Source of the DNA: Intrasporangium oryzae NRRL B-24470
GTDB taxonomy: Bacteria > Actinomycetota > Actinomycetes > Actinomycetales > Dermatophilaceae
DNA: 37,020 bases
NCBI RefSeq assembly: GCF_000576595.1
Contig: NZ_AWSA01000043.1
Coordinates: 1-37,020, forward strand
Direction: 5' to 3'
How positions within the stretch are numbered: position 1 is the stretch's first letter; each line of letters starts with the position of its first letter. The translations under genes and the position numbers were made by a program. The notes beneath the pieces were generated by a model. That model did not search any database and was not told the DNA's origin. It saw nothing but the letters and a program-made list of their open reading frames with translations. Shown here piece after piece: positions 1 to 7,358 of this stretch.

Positions 1-12
1 ATGGCCTCGTTT

Positions 13-270
13 TCAAGCGTCGTCGACACAAGCGTGGGCCAGGTCATTGAAGGACATTCGGTCAGTCGCTCGGAAGTCGCCCTGCCTCACTTGCGTACGG
101 GTCTCGTCAACGAACGCTCTTGCGTCCCCAAGTCGTGCGAAGGTCTTCGTGACCTGCCTGCGTCGACCATCAGGCCTCGCGCCAGCGTCAATGACGGCTC
201 TGTATCTCGGACCACTCTTGGTCTGGATCAAACGAATGGGTTCACCCGCCCGGGGCCTCGTGATCCTCAT
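13..270 (-). pseudogene. Truncated tyrosine recombinase (integrase), N-terminal arm-binding fragment
   Basis: The 85-residue product starts at the ATG at 268-270 and looks like the N-terminal arm-type DNA-binding region of phage/ICE tyrosine integrases: a short beta-rich segment (SGPRYRAVIDAG, GRRRQVTKTF), then ARAFVDETRTQVRQG and the start of the core-binding domain (MSFNDLA). Intact family members run to about 350-450 residues with an R-H-R-Y catalytic domain. Here a TGA at 13-15 ends the frame after VDDA. In another frame the next codons would read LKTRP, a sequence that suits this point in the family, so a frameshift is likely. The catalytic part would lie left of the window and cannot be judged. 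The tRNA-derived site at 835-857 fits an integration scar. Confident of the family, less so that it is dead rather than truncated by the window edge. Confidence 0.6.
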
Positions 271-834
271 GCGTCCTACTCACTCCGTCCCTTGGCGGTA
301 CCTGGCTTCCGGTGCCGCCTTCGTGGCCGCTGCTCGTCGTCTTCGGTTAGGCCACTCGTCCGACCCCGGGTGGTCGGCTCAAGGAACCCTCGCTTTCTGG
401 CGGTGCGGCGGACCGCAACACCGGCCGGCTGTCGAGCTACAACTTCCAGATGGTCGGCTCACAGCAGCAGCTGGTGTCGGTGGGTGGGTCGTTGCGGGTC
501 GGGGGCGTACTCGCTCGCGTGCCAGTTCGACCACGCCTACGGCACACCGAAGACGTATGCCGCCCTCGTGGAGCTCGAGACGTGGGCCGGGGGGACTGCG
601 CGTCATCTCGCCCGCGACCGCGAGCGGCACGGCGATGCCACGCAACGTGACCGTGACCCTGCCGCGGCCCGTTGTTAGGGGGAGCCGAGTCGCTCACGAA
701 TGCACAGCGTCAATGCTTTGACGAAAGGCGCCGTCCCGCGAGCAACCCCACAGCGCTGGCGGCGCCCCAAGCCACACAGCGGGCCGCGAAGCCCGGCCCA
801 CGACACGGTGAGCGAGGGCCCGTCAGCAGGTCCC
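271..834. other. Gene-poor stretch with no supportable intact gene
   Basis: Several overlapping frames are open on both strands, but none has a good ribosome site, family motif or normal codon pattern. Two short peptides in different plus-strand frames look protein-like (SSYNFQMVGSQQQLVSVGG near 433-490, and FDHAYGTPKTYAALVELETW near 526-585). They may be pieces of a frameshifted old gene; I do not recognise one. This is probably decayed accessory DNA between the integrase remnant and the attachment site. Confidence 0.35.
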
Positions 835-857
835 GGGTTCGAATCCCTTCGGGTGCA
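835..857 (+). other. 3' end of a tRNA gene (tRNA-Arg-like) as a hybrid attachment-site remnant
   Basis: The stretch reads as the end of a tRNA: T-loop TTCGAAT at 838-844 followed by CCCTT, an acceptor-strand CGGGTGC at 850-856 and discriminator A857. The 5' half of the T-stem pairs for only three positions (GGG 835-837 with CCC 845-847). The two bases before it (CC) do not pair with TT 848-849, and no tRNA body lies upstream. That is what remains when an element recombines into a tRNA 3' end: the att identity block is kept and the rest is replaced. An acceptor strand of this kind would pair with GCACCCG, as in actinobacterial tRNA-Arg. The amino-acid identity is inferred. Confidence 0.55.
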
Positions 858-867
858 CTCTGTGTTG

Positions 868-922
868 AGACAGAAGTGAGCGGCCTGACCGGCGGGAGAC
901 GCCAGTCAGGCCGCTTCTGTCT
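868..922 (+). terminator. Long hairpin terminator downstream of the tRNA remnant
   Basis: GCGGCCTGAC at 880-889 pairs perfectly with GTCAGGCCGC at 905-914. The stem continues after a 4-nt bulge with AGACAGAA 868-875 against TTCTGTCT 915-922. There is no strong U tract, as is usual in high-GC actinobacteria. It lies where a tRNA terminator would be and also ends the leftward lipoprotein gene (stop at 932), so it may act on both strands. Confidence 0.7.
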
Positions 923-931
923 GCCCGACCA

Positions 932-1420
932 CTAGTTCTCGGCACGGAACGGCGTCGTCGCCACGGTGACACTCCCTCCGGAGCTGCTCGTGATCGTCAC
1001 GGTCCCGGGATCAGTGGGCTCATAGGCGAAGACGGTGCCGCCGTAGCGTTGTCCGCCGCCGTTCTGGATCTCCCCGATGAGCGTGCCGTCGCTGCGATAG
1101 GCGAGCAAGCGCGCCGTGCGGTCCGAGCTGTCTGCGCTGATCAGGAGCTGGCCCCCGCTGCTCGCGGTCGCGTTCGTCCAGCACTTGTCGACCCTGATCC
1201 GGTCGACTCCGCCGCGCCTCACGGCGAGGGTCTCAGCGGCCACGGTCGCCCGATCCGGCGATACCCGCCTCGTCATGGCCCCGGAGCCGACCTGCGAGAC
1301 GAGTGCAGCGGACCCCTGCTGTGGTTGGGGAAGCTCGCCACCGCAGGCGGACAGGAGCCCACCCACCAGGGCGGCGGCAGCGCCAGCGCAGAGCAGTCGC
1401 TGCAGACGGTGATCACACAT
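932..1420 (-). CDS. Secreted lipoprotein of unknown function
   Basis: 162 residues. The N-terminus has a type II signal peptide: short basic n-region, hydrophobic stretch AAAALVGGLLSAC with the lipobox cysteine at about residue 26, then a polar Gln/Gly/Ser linker. The mature part is predicted beta-rich (ARLLAYRSDGTLIGEI, GGTVFAYEPTDPGTVTITSSSGG) and has one further Cys (DKCWTN), so it probably forms a small sandwich-like domain anchored outside the membrane. The ATG at 1418-1420 is preceded by AGGAGG about 7 nt upstream, a strong ribosome site. It follows the large secreted protein in the same direction but a terminator-like hairpin lies between them. I do not recognise the family. Confidence 0.75.
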   Translation of the reverse strand: MCDHRLQRLLCAGAAAALVGGLLSACGGELPQPQQGSAALVSQVGSGAMTRRVSPDRATVAAETLAVRRGGVDRIRVDKCWTNATASSGGQLLISADSSDRTARLLAYRSDGTLIGEIQNGGGQRYGGTVFAYEPTDPGTVTITSSSGGSVTVATTPFRAEN

Positions 1421-1465
1421 CGGAGACCTCCTGACTCGCTGAGCGCTGTCACGGGATGCAGTGAC

Positions 1466-1500
1466 GGCTGTCGAGGCCGGGGGGAACGGCCTCGACAGCC
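1466..1500 (-). terminator. Hairpin between the secreted protein and lipoprotein genes
   Basis: A perfect 13-bp stem, GGCTGTCGAGGCC at 1466-1478 with its complement at 1488-1500, and a 9-nt loop. It sits 17 bases beyond the stop of the leftward 888-codon gene, a good position for its terminator or for partial attenuation ahead of the lipoprotein gene. Confidence 0.7.
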
Positions 1501-1516
1501 GCCGGGGGGCGAAGTG

Positions 1517-4183
1517 CTACTGCCGGATCTTGTCGAGCCTCGACGGTGGGCTCGTGCCGATCACGGTTCCGGAGGCGTTGACCGCCTTCACCGTGATGGG
1601 CGTCTGCGCACATGGGGTGGCGTAGGTTCCACCGAGGTTGCAGGCCGGCGGGGGTGCGCCGACTGCGGTGACGGTGAAGGAGCCGGGCGCGACCAGCGAG
1701 ACCGTGAGGTTCGCTGCACCGAGGGTGGCCGGGTCGAACATCGTGCCCTTCTCCGTGAGGTACGGCAGGAGCACCATCGAGCTGACTGTGGTGTCGGTCG
1801 AGGTCGCCGTCACGATCAGGCGTTGCTTCGACGTCCGGTACTCGACAGGCGTCAGGGTGATGTTGGTCGGCACCGAAGCCGTGACGGTGACGGTGATGGT
1901 CGTGTCGGGCGAGGTTCCATTGGCGTTCGTCGCATTGACCGTGAAGCTGTAGGTCCCCGCCACGGTGGGCGTGAACTTCAGCTGGGACGTCCCGCTGGCG
2001 GTGGCCGCAGCCGGTGTCTGCGAGAGAGCCGGGTTCGCCGGGCCGGCGGTCTGGCTCCAGGTCCACGTCGGCGCCGGCAGCGAGCTGCTGGAGGCCGTCA
2101 GCGTCACGAGGTTGCCAGCCGTGACCGTCTGGTTCTGGATCGGGTCGATCGTCGGCGGGGGCGCTGCCTGGACGGTGATGGTGGTCGAGTCTGACGCCAC
2201 CCCGCACGCGTTCGAGGCGGTAAACGTCAGGTTGTACGTGCCCGCGGCCAGCCCCGTCGCCTTGAACGTCGGTGTCGTCGTGTTGGCACCGGTGAGGGCG
2301 CTGTTGAGGTCAGTGCCTCCGGGCGTGGTCCCCGCGGTCCATTGGAGCGTGAGGGGGGTCGAGGCCCCTGCGGTCACGCTGCCGGACAGCGGGATGCTGG
2401 CCCCGTTCGCGACCGAGTACGGCGCTCCGTTGATCGTCGGGGTGGCACAGACGATCGCGGGGGCCGCGACGCTGCTGGGCCATGGGTCGAGCACGCCCAC
2501 CTTCACTCCGGTGAGCGAGGTGTAGCCGCCGTACGCGAGGAACGGGATCGAGTTGAAGTTGTTCTCCGGCACCGGGGAACCGGGCACGTTCTCCGGGAAG
2601 ATGTACTCGCCGATCGGGGCGTGGTACTGCCCGTAGTAGATGCCGTTCGCCGCCGTCTTGGCGCTCGCTGTGCCCGGCACCTGGCTGGCGGGGTTCGCGT
2701 TGATCGTCCCGGGCAGGAACTCCGAGAGACCGTCGACGACTGCCCGAACCTCACGGGTGGGCGGGATGAACTGGCCCGCGGGAGGCGGTGTGCAAGCCTT
2801 CTGGGTCGGGACCGTCGCGGTGCACGGCGGCCGGAACCGCCAGCGCCCTCGAACCGCGCCGCCGGGAGGACCGGGATCGGGCATGATCGTGCCCCACTCG
2901 CGGTCGCTCGTGGCACCGGTGACGGGGTTGATGTCGACGCCGTAGAGGCGGATCATCCGCGTCTCGTCGGTGGTCATACCCTCGAACCTCGTGCGCACGG
3001 CTGCCTCACCCGCGCCGAAGATCGTCAGGCCACCTGTGCCGATGAGCGACACGTCGACCGACACGTAGGCCGGGTCGACCCCAGGCTGGGTGTAGATGCC
3101 CAGGCTGGCGACGATGGTGTGGGCCGAGATGTACTGCCCGCCGTTGGCGCCTCCGTCCTGGATCAGGTTGCCCGCGAACGTGACGTAGTCACCGATCTCG
3201 AAAGGAGCCTGCTTGCGGGGGTCGGCGCAGGCGCCGCGGGCACACGTGTTCGCGTCCACGTTGGCCGGCGAGTCCATCCGGAACATCGTGTAGGCCGCAC
3301 CCTGCGCAGGGAGGGCCGGTTGCGGGGTGATGCCCGAGGTGTCGGTCCCGTCGTAGACGGGCCGGTTGGCCTGCGGGCACTCGGGGTCGTCGTTGGTCGA
3401 GGTCGGAGCGGTGCGCGGGATGCACATCGGGAAGCCGGTCTCGGCGAGGATGGTCGGGTTGTCCTGGTCGACCTGGAAGCGGTCGTCAGGTGACATGGCT
3501 CGCCCGAAGCGGCCGGAGGTCGTCGACCCGGAGATCGCGGGGTCGTTGATCCGCACCCGCGTGCCGGTGCCGGAGGCGCCCGGTGTGCCACCGACCTCCA
3601 TCTCCCCGGTGCTGTAGTCGATGTAGTTGACGTAGCCGGCGCCGGAGTTGAGGTCCTGCTGGGCGATGTGGATCAGCCCGGCGATGTAGCGGTCGCTGCC
3701 CGCCTTGACGACGCGGTTGCCGACGACGTGGACCTCGTAGGTCGTGAGCGGCTTGGGGCTGTCACCGAGCGCCATGCCGGTCTGGGTCGGCCCGTAGGGC
3801 GCGGGGGCATGCGTGAAGAGCTCCTGCCAGGTGAGTGCGCTGGCGGGCAGGATGACGACCGTCTCCTTGGGGACGACGACGGTGTGGCCGTTGAGGCTCA
3901 AGGTGCCACCGGAGTGCGGGTCGTTTGCGGTGTCGAGCGTCGCCGACTGGAGGAAGCCGGTGATGTCGAACTGAGTGCTCGAGGCCACCACCGGATTGAC
4001 CACCGGCGCGATCGACGGGGCAACCGCCCCGTTCGCGGCACCGACTGCCATCGGCGCCAGCCCCCCGGCCAGTGCGATCGCGGCCAGGGCCGAGAAGAGA
4101 CGGCGCCGCTGTCGCGCGTCACCTCCCGCTCGCAGGCCGCTGGTGGAGCGCGCGATGCGCGCAGCTCCGGGTTGACTAGACAT
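1517..4183 (-). CDS. Large secreted protein with C-terminal Ig/PKD-like domains
   Basis: 888 residues. An Arg-rich n-region and hydrophobic segment (LFSALAAIALAGGLAPMAVG, about 29-48) form a long signal peptide. Residues about 60-585 make one large unrecognised domain rich in Pro, Gly and aromatic residues, with several Cys (for example FPMCIPRTAP, DPECPQ, NTCARGAC, FRPPCTA, KACTPPP) that could form disulfides. Two bacterial Ig/PKD-like repeats follow (about 590-680 ending SDSTTITV; about 685-775 ending TTITVTV), then a third beta-rich segment to the C-terminus. No sortase motif or C-terminal anchor is seen, so it is probably released or held non-covalently. The ATG at 4181-4183 has GGAGG 6 nt upstream. 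It is divergent from a response regulator and close to a multicopper oxidase; a joint extracellular role is inference. Confidence 0.75.
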   Translation of the reverse strand: MSSQPGAARIARSTSGLRAGGDARQRRRLFSALAAIALAGGLAPMAVGAANGAVAPSIAPVVNPVVASSTQFDITGFLQSATLDTANDPHSGGTLSLNGHTVVVPKETVVILPASALTWQELFTHAPAPYGPTQTGMALGDSPKPLTTYEVHVVGNRVVKAGSDRYIAGLIHIAQQDLNSGAGYVNYIDYSTGEMEVGGTPGASGTGTRVRINDPAISGSTTSGRFGRAMSPDDRFQVDQDNPTILAETGFPMCIPRTAPTSTNDDPECPQANRPVYDGTDTSGITPQPALPAQGAAYTMFRMDSPANVDANTCARGACADPRKQAPFEIGDYVTFAGNLIQDGGANGGQYISAHTIVASLGIYTQPGVDPAYVSVDVSLIGTGGLTIFGAGEAAVRTRFEGMTTDETRMIRLYGVDINPVTGATSDREWGTIMPDPGPPGGAVRGRWRFRPPCTATVPTQKACTPPPAGQFIPPTREVRAVVDGLSEFLPGTINANPASQVPGTASAKTAANGIYYGQYHAPIGEYIFPENVPGSPVPENNFNSIPFLAYGGYTSLTGVKVGVLDPWPSSVAAPAIVCATPTINGAPYSVANGASIPLSGSVTAGASTPLTLQWTAGTTPGGTDLNSALTGANTTTPTFKATGLAAGTYNLTFTASNACGVASDSTTITVQAAPPPTIDPIQNQTVTAGNLVTLTASSSSLPAPTWTWSQTAGPANPALSQTPAAATASGTSQLKFTPTVAGTYSFTVNATNANGTSPDTTITVTVTASVPTNITLTPVEYRTSKQRLIVTATSTDTTVSSMVLLPYLTEKGTMFDPATLGAANLTVSLVAPGSFTVTAVGAPPPACNLGGTYATPCAQTPITVKAVNASGTVIGTSPPSRLDKIRQ

Positions 4184-4616
4184 TGTCGTCCTCCGTCCGT
4201 TTCCTGCCGTGTTGACGTGCGTTGATGTGCGCTGGACGGGCCTGTACGAGCGACTGCCCCCCGTCGCGGCACGACGTGCGGCGTGATCGCCGCAAGATCC
4301 CCCCTCAAGGATGTGAACTCCATGGTGGCTTCGACGTCAGCGGCGAGGATGCGCCACGGTGGGGGGCTCCAATCCCCGAGAATTGGGGGACGCGGCCCAC
4401 CCGAACCCGGCGGCATCCGCCCAGTATTGGGGGACCGCTCACCCCGTTCGTGGTGGGCTCTTGTCACACCGGGCACTGCAATGATCAAGTGGCGGTGGAG
4501 AATCCGCGTTCGCGCTGCACGGTCCGCGCCGACCCGGCATCCGCGACGTCCTCGAGACCCAGGACTTCGCACCAGGGCCGCGAAGGCGGCCTCGCCCTGA
4601 GATAGGTGGTGAATGC
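4184..4616. promoter_or_regulatory. Divergent control region with repeated ATTGGGGGAC
   Basis: 433 bases without a supportable gene separate the leftward secreted-protein gene from the rightward response regulator. Two exact copies of ATTGGGGGAC lie at 4382-4391 and 4426-4435, 44 bases apart (about four helical turns), and a CCAATCCCC word at 4369-4377 lies in the opposite sense. Such phased repeats are typical of regulator binding sites. Similar words occur before the oxidase (7126-7135) and SARP (10849-10858) genes. No convincing -35/-10 pair was identified. Confidence 0.45.
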
Positions 4617-5003
4617 GTGGTGCGGGTACTCATCGTCGACGACGTGCTCATCCTGAGGATCGGGCTCGCGTCGCTGCTCAGCCTCGAGCCGGATCTCGAG
4701 GTCTGCGGTTCGGCGGGCAGCGGTGAGCAGGGCGTCGAGGTCGCGAGGCAGACGTGTCCCGACATCGTCCTCATGGACATCCGAATGCCCGGGATCGACG
4801 GTGTCGAGGCGACGCGCCAGATCCTGCACGACCTTCCGAGGACGCAGGTGGTCGTCCTGACGGGCGAGCCCTCGCTGCAGGGGAAGCAGGCTGCCCTCGA
4901 GGCGGGGGCGGCGGCATACGTCGTCAAGGACGCCGCCCCGGCGACGGTGCTCGAGGCGGTGCGCAGCGCTTGGAGCGCTCGCCCGCCGGGGTATGCCGTC
5001 TGA
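4617..5003 (+). CDS. Receiver-only response regulator (NarL-type receiver lacking the DNA-binding domain)
   Basis: 128 residues forming just a CheY-like receiver: acidic pair D8-D9, phospho-acceptor D54 in DIVLMDIRMPG, conserved T82 (VLTGE) and K104 (YVVKDA). NarL/FixJ family members have about 200-220 residues with a C-terminal LuxR helix-turn-helix; here the protein stops soon after the last receiver helix, at RPPGYAV. The last codons lie in a 27-nt direct repeat whose second copy follows the stop, so the end may have been remade by a duplication. The GTG start at 4617 has AGGTGG upstream; an ATG at 4613 is in another frame. It could act as a phosphate sink or partner for the kinase encoded convergently at 5069-6409. 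Phosphotransfer is inference. Confidence 0.75.
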   Translation: MVRVLIVDDVLILRIGLASLLSLEPDLEVCGSAGSGEQGVEVARQTCPDIVLMDIRMPGIDGVEATRQILHDLPRTQVVVLTGEPSLQGKQAALEAGAAAYVVKDAAPATVLEAVRSAWSARPPGYAV

Positions 5004-5038
5004 CCCGGGTCAGCGCTCGTCCGCCGGGGTATGCCGTC
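4974..5038 (+). repeat. Direct 27-nt duplication around the response-regulator stop codon
   Basis: 4974-5000 and 5012-5038 match at 26 of 27 positions, with a 38-base period. Each carries GTATGCC. Between them lies a perfect 12-bp palindrome TGACCCGGGTCA (5001-5012) that includes the stop codon. The region separates two convergent genes and could serve as a weak terminator. Confidence 0.7.
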
Positions 5039-5068
5039 CGGCCGGGTCGGCGGTCGGGCGCAGTGGGC

Positions 5069-6409
5069 TCAGGGTTGCCAGTCGCTCGAGAAGCCCGGCG
5101 GGAACCGGGCCACGAGTCGGGTGCCGCCCCCCTCACGGTCCTCAAGCGAGAGCTCTCCTCCGATGTCGGCGAGGGTGTCCTCGAGAAGGCGCAGTCCGAG
5201 GTGCCCCGCGGCTGCCGGCTCGGCGGTGGGGCCCACCCCGTCGTCGGTGACGGTGACCACGGCCTCCTCGCCCTCGACGGCCGCGACGAGGTCGGCACGC
5301 GACGCGTGGGCATGCTTGAGGACGTTGCGAAGTCCTTCTCGCAGGACGCGATAGCTCAGCTGGATGGCCTCCTTCGACACGCCGTCGAACTCGGGGGCCA
5401 CATCGACGCTGACCGTGACGCCGGACGCGTGGGCGCGCGTCGACAGCACGCCCAGCGCCGCGATGAGGCCCTCGCGTGAGGGGTCGGCGGGATAGAGGTC
5501 CGTGACCAGGCCACGAAGCGAGGCGATGTCCTTCGCCAGAGCCGGGCGCACGACCTCCACGACCTCACGCGCCTCATGGGCTTCCGGCGGCAGCTCGTCG
5601 AGGATGACGGGGAGCGCATAGCCGAGGGCGCTGAGGTCCTGGATCAGGCCGTCGTGGAGGTCCTCCGCCATGCGGCGCCGCTCCAGGTCGGACGCCGCCA
5701 GAGCGTGCCGCAGCATCGCACTGCGCTCGGCCTGCGCGCGCTCGACCCGGCGCGCGAGGGAGAGGGCGAGCGGCAGGACGAAGAGGGTGAGGATGAGCAT
5801 CGAACCCACGGCGAGGGCCGTGAGTCGACCCAGGATGAGGCTCTGGTCGCTGTCGAGACGGTCGGTCGACCAGTAGGACTCGATGACGACAGGGTGCTGG
5901 TCGGCATCGACGGCGCCGGCGTAGACCTCGAGGAGCCGGCCCGCGCCCCGTTCCTCGACGTTCTCCACCTTGCTGAGGTCGGAGATGTCGGCGACGACGT
6001 TCGAGGTGCCGAAGAGGGCCACGATCTCCTCGTCCATCGTGAACTTCCGCCCGATGAGGTCCTTCTCGTCCGACCAGATGACCTTGCCGTCGCTCGACCA
6101 GAGCTTCACGTGCACGATGGAGCCGTCGCGCAGCCGTGACTCGACGACCGTGACCAGACCCTTGGAGGCGGCGGCGTCGCCGGCCCGCACTGCCGTGTCG
6201 ACGAACGGCGCCGCGACGTTGCGGGCGAACGTCCCTCCGCGCAGGCTCGCCTCGTGCAGGGCGATGTCGGCCGAGAGCGCGCGAGCCACGAGGACGACGG
6301 CCACGGCGACGAGCAGGAACGCGACGAGACTCCACAGCGCAAACCGCGTAAGTGCTTGACGGGCAATGGGATTGGACCCATGCGCTCGCCAGAGCCGGAG
6401 CCTAGTCAC
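5069..6409 (-). CDS. Membrane sensor histidine kinase, NarL/DesK-type (HisKA_3)
   Basis: 446 residues. A first membrane span at about 26-44 and a second at about 198-219 bracket an extracytoplasmic sensor of roughly 150 residues. After the second span comes a coiled-coil HisKA_3 dimerisation motif, ERRRMAEDLHDGLIQD, with phospho-acceptor H252, then an HATPase_c domain with N box RNVLKHA (N362), G1 box TDDGVG (389-393) and HLGLRLLED. It should autophosphorylate and pass phosphate to the regulator encoded immediately upstream. The GTG start at 6407-6409 overlaps that regulator's stop (6402-6404) by 8 bases, indicating translational coupling. The sensed signal is unknown; the position beside a copper oxidase allows a metal or redox cue, but the sensor shows no obvious metal motif. 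Confidence 0.88.
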   Translation of the reverse strand: MTRLRLWRAHGSNPIARQALTRFALWSLVAFLLVAVAVVLVARALSADIALHEASLRGGTFARNVAAPFVDTAVRAGDAAASKGLVTVVESRLRDGSIVHVKLWSSDGKVIWSDEKDLIGRKFTMDEEIVALFGTSNVVADISDLSKVENVEERGAGRLLEVYAGAVDADQHPVVIESYWSTDRLDSDQSLILGRLTALAVGSMLILTLFVLPLALSLARRVERAQAERSAMLRHALAASDLERRRMAEDLHDGLIQDLSALGYALPVILDELPPEAHEAREVVEVVRPALAKDIASLRGLVTDLYPADPSREGLIAALGVLSTRAHASGVTVSVDVAPEFDGVSKEAIQLSYRVLREGLRNVLKHAHASRADLVAAVEGEEAVVTVTDDGVGPTAEPAAAGHLGLRLLEDTLADIGGELSLEDREGGGTRLVARFPPGFSSDWQP

Positions 6410-7076
6410 GAGGCGTGGGTGAGACGAGCCCGATCCGGCTCGCCGTCACCACTGCCTCGAGCTGCGAGTGGGCGTGGAGCTTGCGCAGCAGACTCTTGAC
6501 GTAGCCACGACAGGTCGAGAGCGAGATGCCCAGATCTCTTGCGATCATGACGGCATCGGCCCCGTCGGAGAGCCGGCGCAGCACGTCCTCCTCCCGGGGC
6601 GTGAGCCGGGGGACGGGCGGCCCTCGCCGGGGCTCGCCGGATCGCACGAGGTTGCGCATGAGCACGGGGTTGACCGCGAAGCCCGTCCGCGTCGACGAGC
6701 GGACGGCCGCGAGGATCTCGTCGAGCGAGCCGTCCTTGGGCAGCAGCGCGCACGCGCCCGCGTTGACCGCCCGGGTGAGCAGCGTCTGGTCGATGAAGGC
6801 GCTGAGCACGATGATGCGCACGTCGGGTGCCGCGCGTGCAAGGTCTGCGGCCACCTCGATCCCGTCGTCGTCACCCAGCCGGACGTCCATGAGGACGACG
6901 TCCGGCTTCCAGTGCGCGGCCATCGCACGGGCCTGCGCCCCGGTGACGGCAGTGGCGACGCAGTGCATGTCCGACTCGCGGTTGATCGCGAGCCCGATGG
7001 CATCCGCGAGCACCCCGTGGTCGTCGACGATCAATACCGATGTCTGCTCGCTGTCGAGACATGGTGACGTCTCCAT
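6402..7076 (-). CDS. NarL/LuxR-family response regulator
   Basis: 224 residues: receiver domain with D18-D19, phospho-acceptor D64 (VVLMDVRLGDDDG), switch S92 (VLSAF) and K114 (LLPKDG), then a LuxR-type helix-turn-helix at about 158-213 (LTPREEDVLRRLSDG, ARDLGISLSTCRGYVKSLLRKL). I chose the ATG at 7074-7076 because GGAGG lies 5 nt before it; a GTG six bases upstream (7082) would have the Shine-Dalgarno touching the start codon. It is the cognate partner of the downstream kinase, by operon and overlap. It faces the oxidase gene across about 280 bases, and probably controls that promoter and its own. The target is inferred. Confidence 0.88.
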   Translation of the reverse strand: METSPCLDSEQTSVLIVDDHGVLADAIGLAINRESDMHCVATAVTGAQARAMAAHWKPDVVLMDVRLGDDDGIEVAADLARAAPDVRIIVLSAFIDQTLLTRAVNAGACALLPKDGSLDEILAAVRSSTRTGFAVNPVLMRNLVRSGEPRRGPPVPRLTPREEDVLRRLSDGADAVMIARDLGISLSTCRGYVKSLLRKLHAHSQLEAVVTASRIGLVSPTPRD

Positions 7077-7358
7077 ACGCACCTCCCCCCCGGGAGCATC
7101 TGATTCGCTCAGTATCAGGCAGGAGGTTGGGGGCTGTCTCGCGAATTGCGTTCTGATGACTAGTTGTCCGCATTTGCCCGCCCCAGAGAGGCAGGTCGTT
7201 TCGCACCCCGAGGTTCTCCCGAGGCCGGCTCCTCACCATGTCGACCAATGGAAGACGTCCGCGATCCGCGGACGGTTCAGCCAGAGCCGGTCGCACACAT
7301 GGACGGTCGAGCACCTCCTGCGGCGCACGGCTCGGTGTGAGTCACACGAGGAGATGTC
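7077..7358. promoter_or_regulatory. Divergent promoter region between response regulator and multicopper oxidase
   Basis: 282 bases with no supportable gene. It contains GTTGGGGGCT at 7126-7135, close to the ATTGGGGGAC repeats at 4382 and 4426, and a short inverted repeat CTGAT/ATCAG at 7101-7119. The oxidase ribosome site GAGGAG (7348-7353) lies just before its ATG. The long leader suggests regulated transcription from inside this region. Confidence 0.4.

Noticed and set aside
1-678. 225-codon plus-strand frame at the window start
   Set aside because: Antisense to the integrase fragment; Arg/Ser-rich and with no recognisable domain, though a late segment (FDHAYGTPKTYAALVELE) looks protein-like and is noted under the gene-poor stretch.
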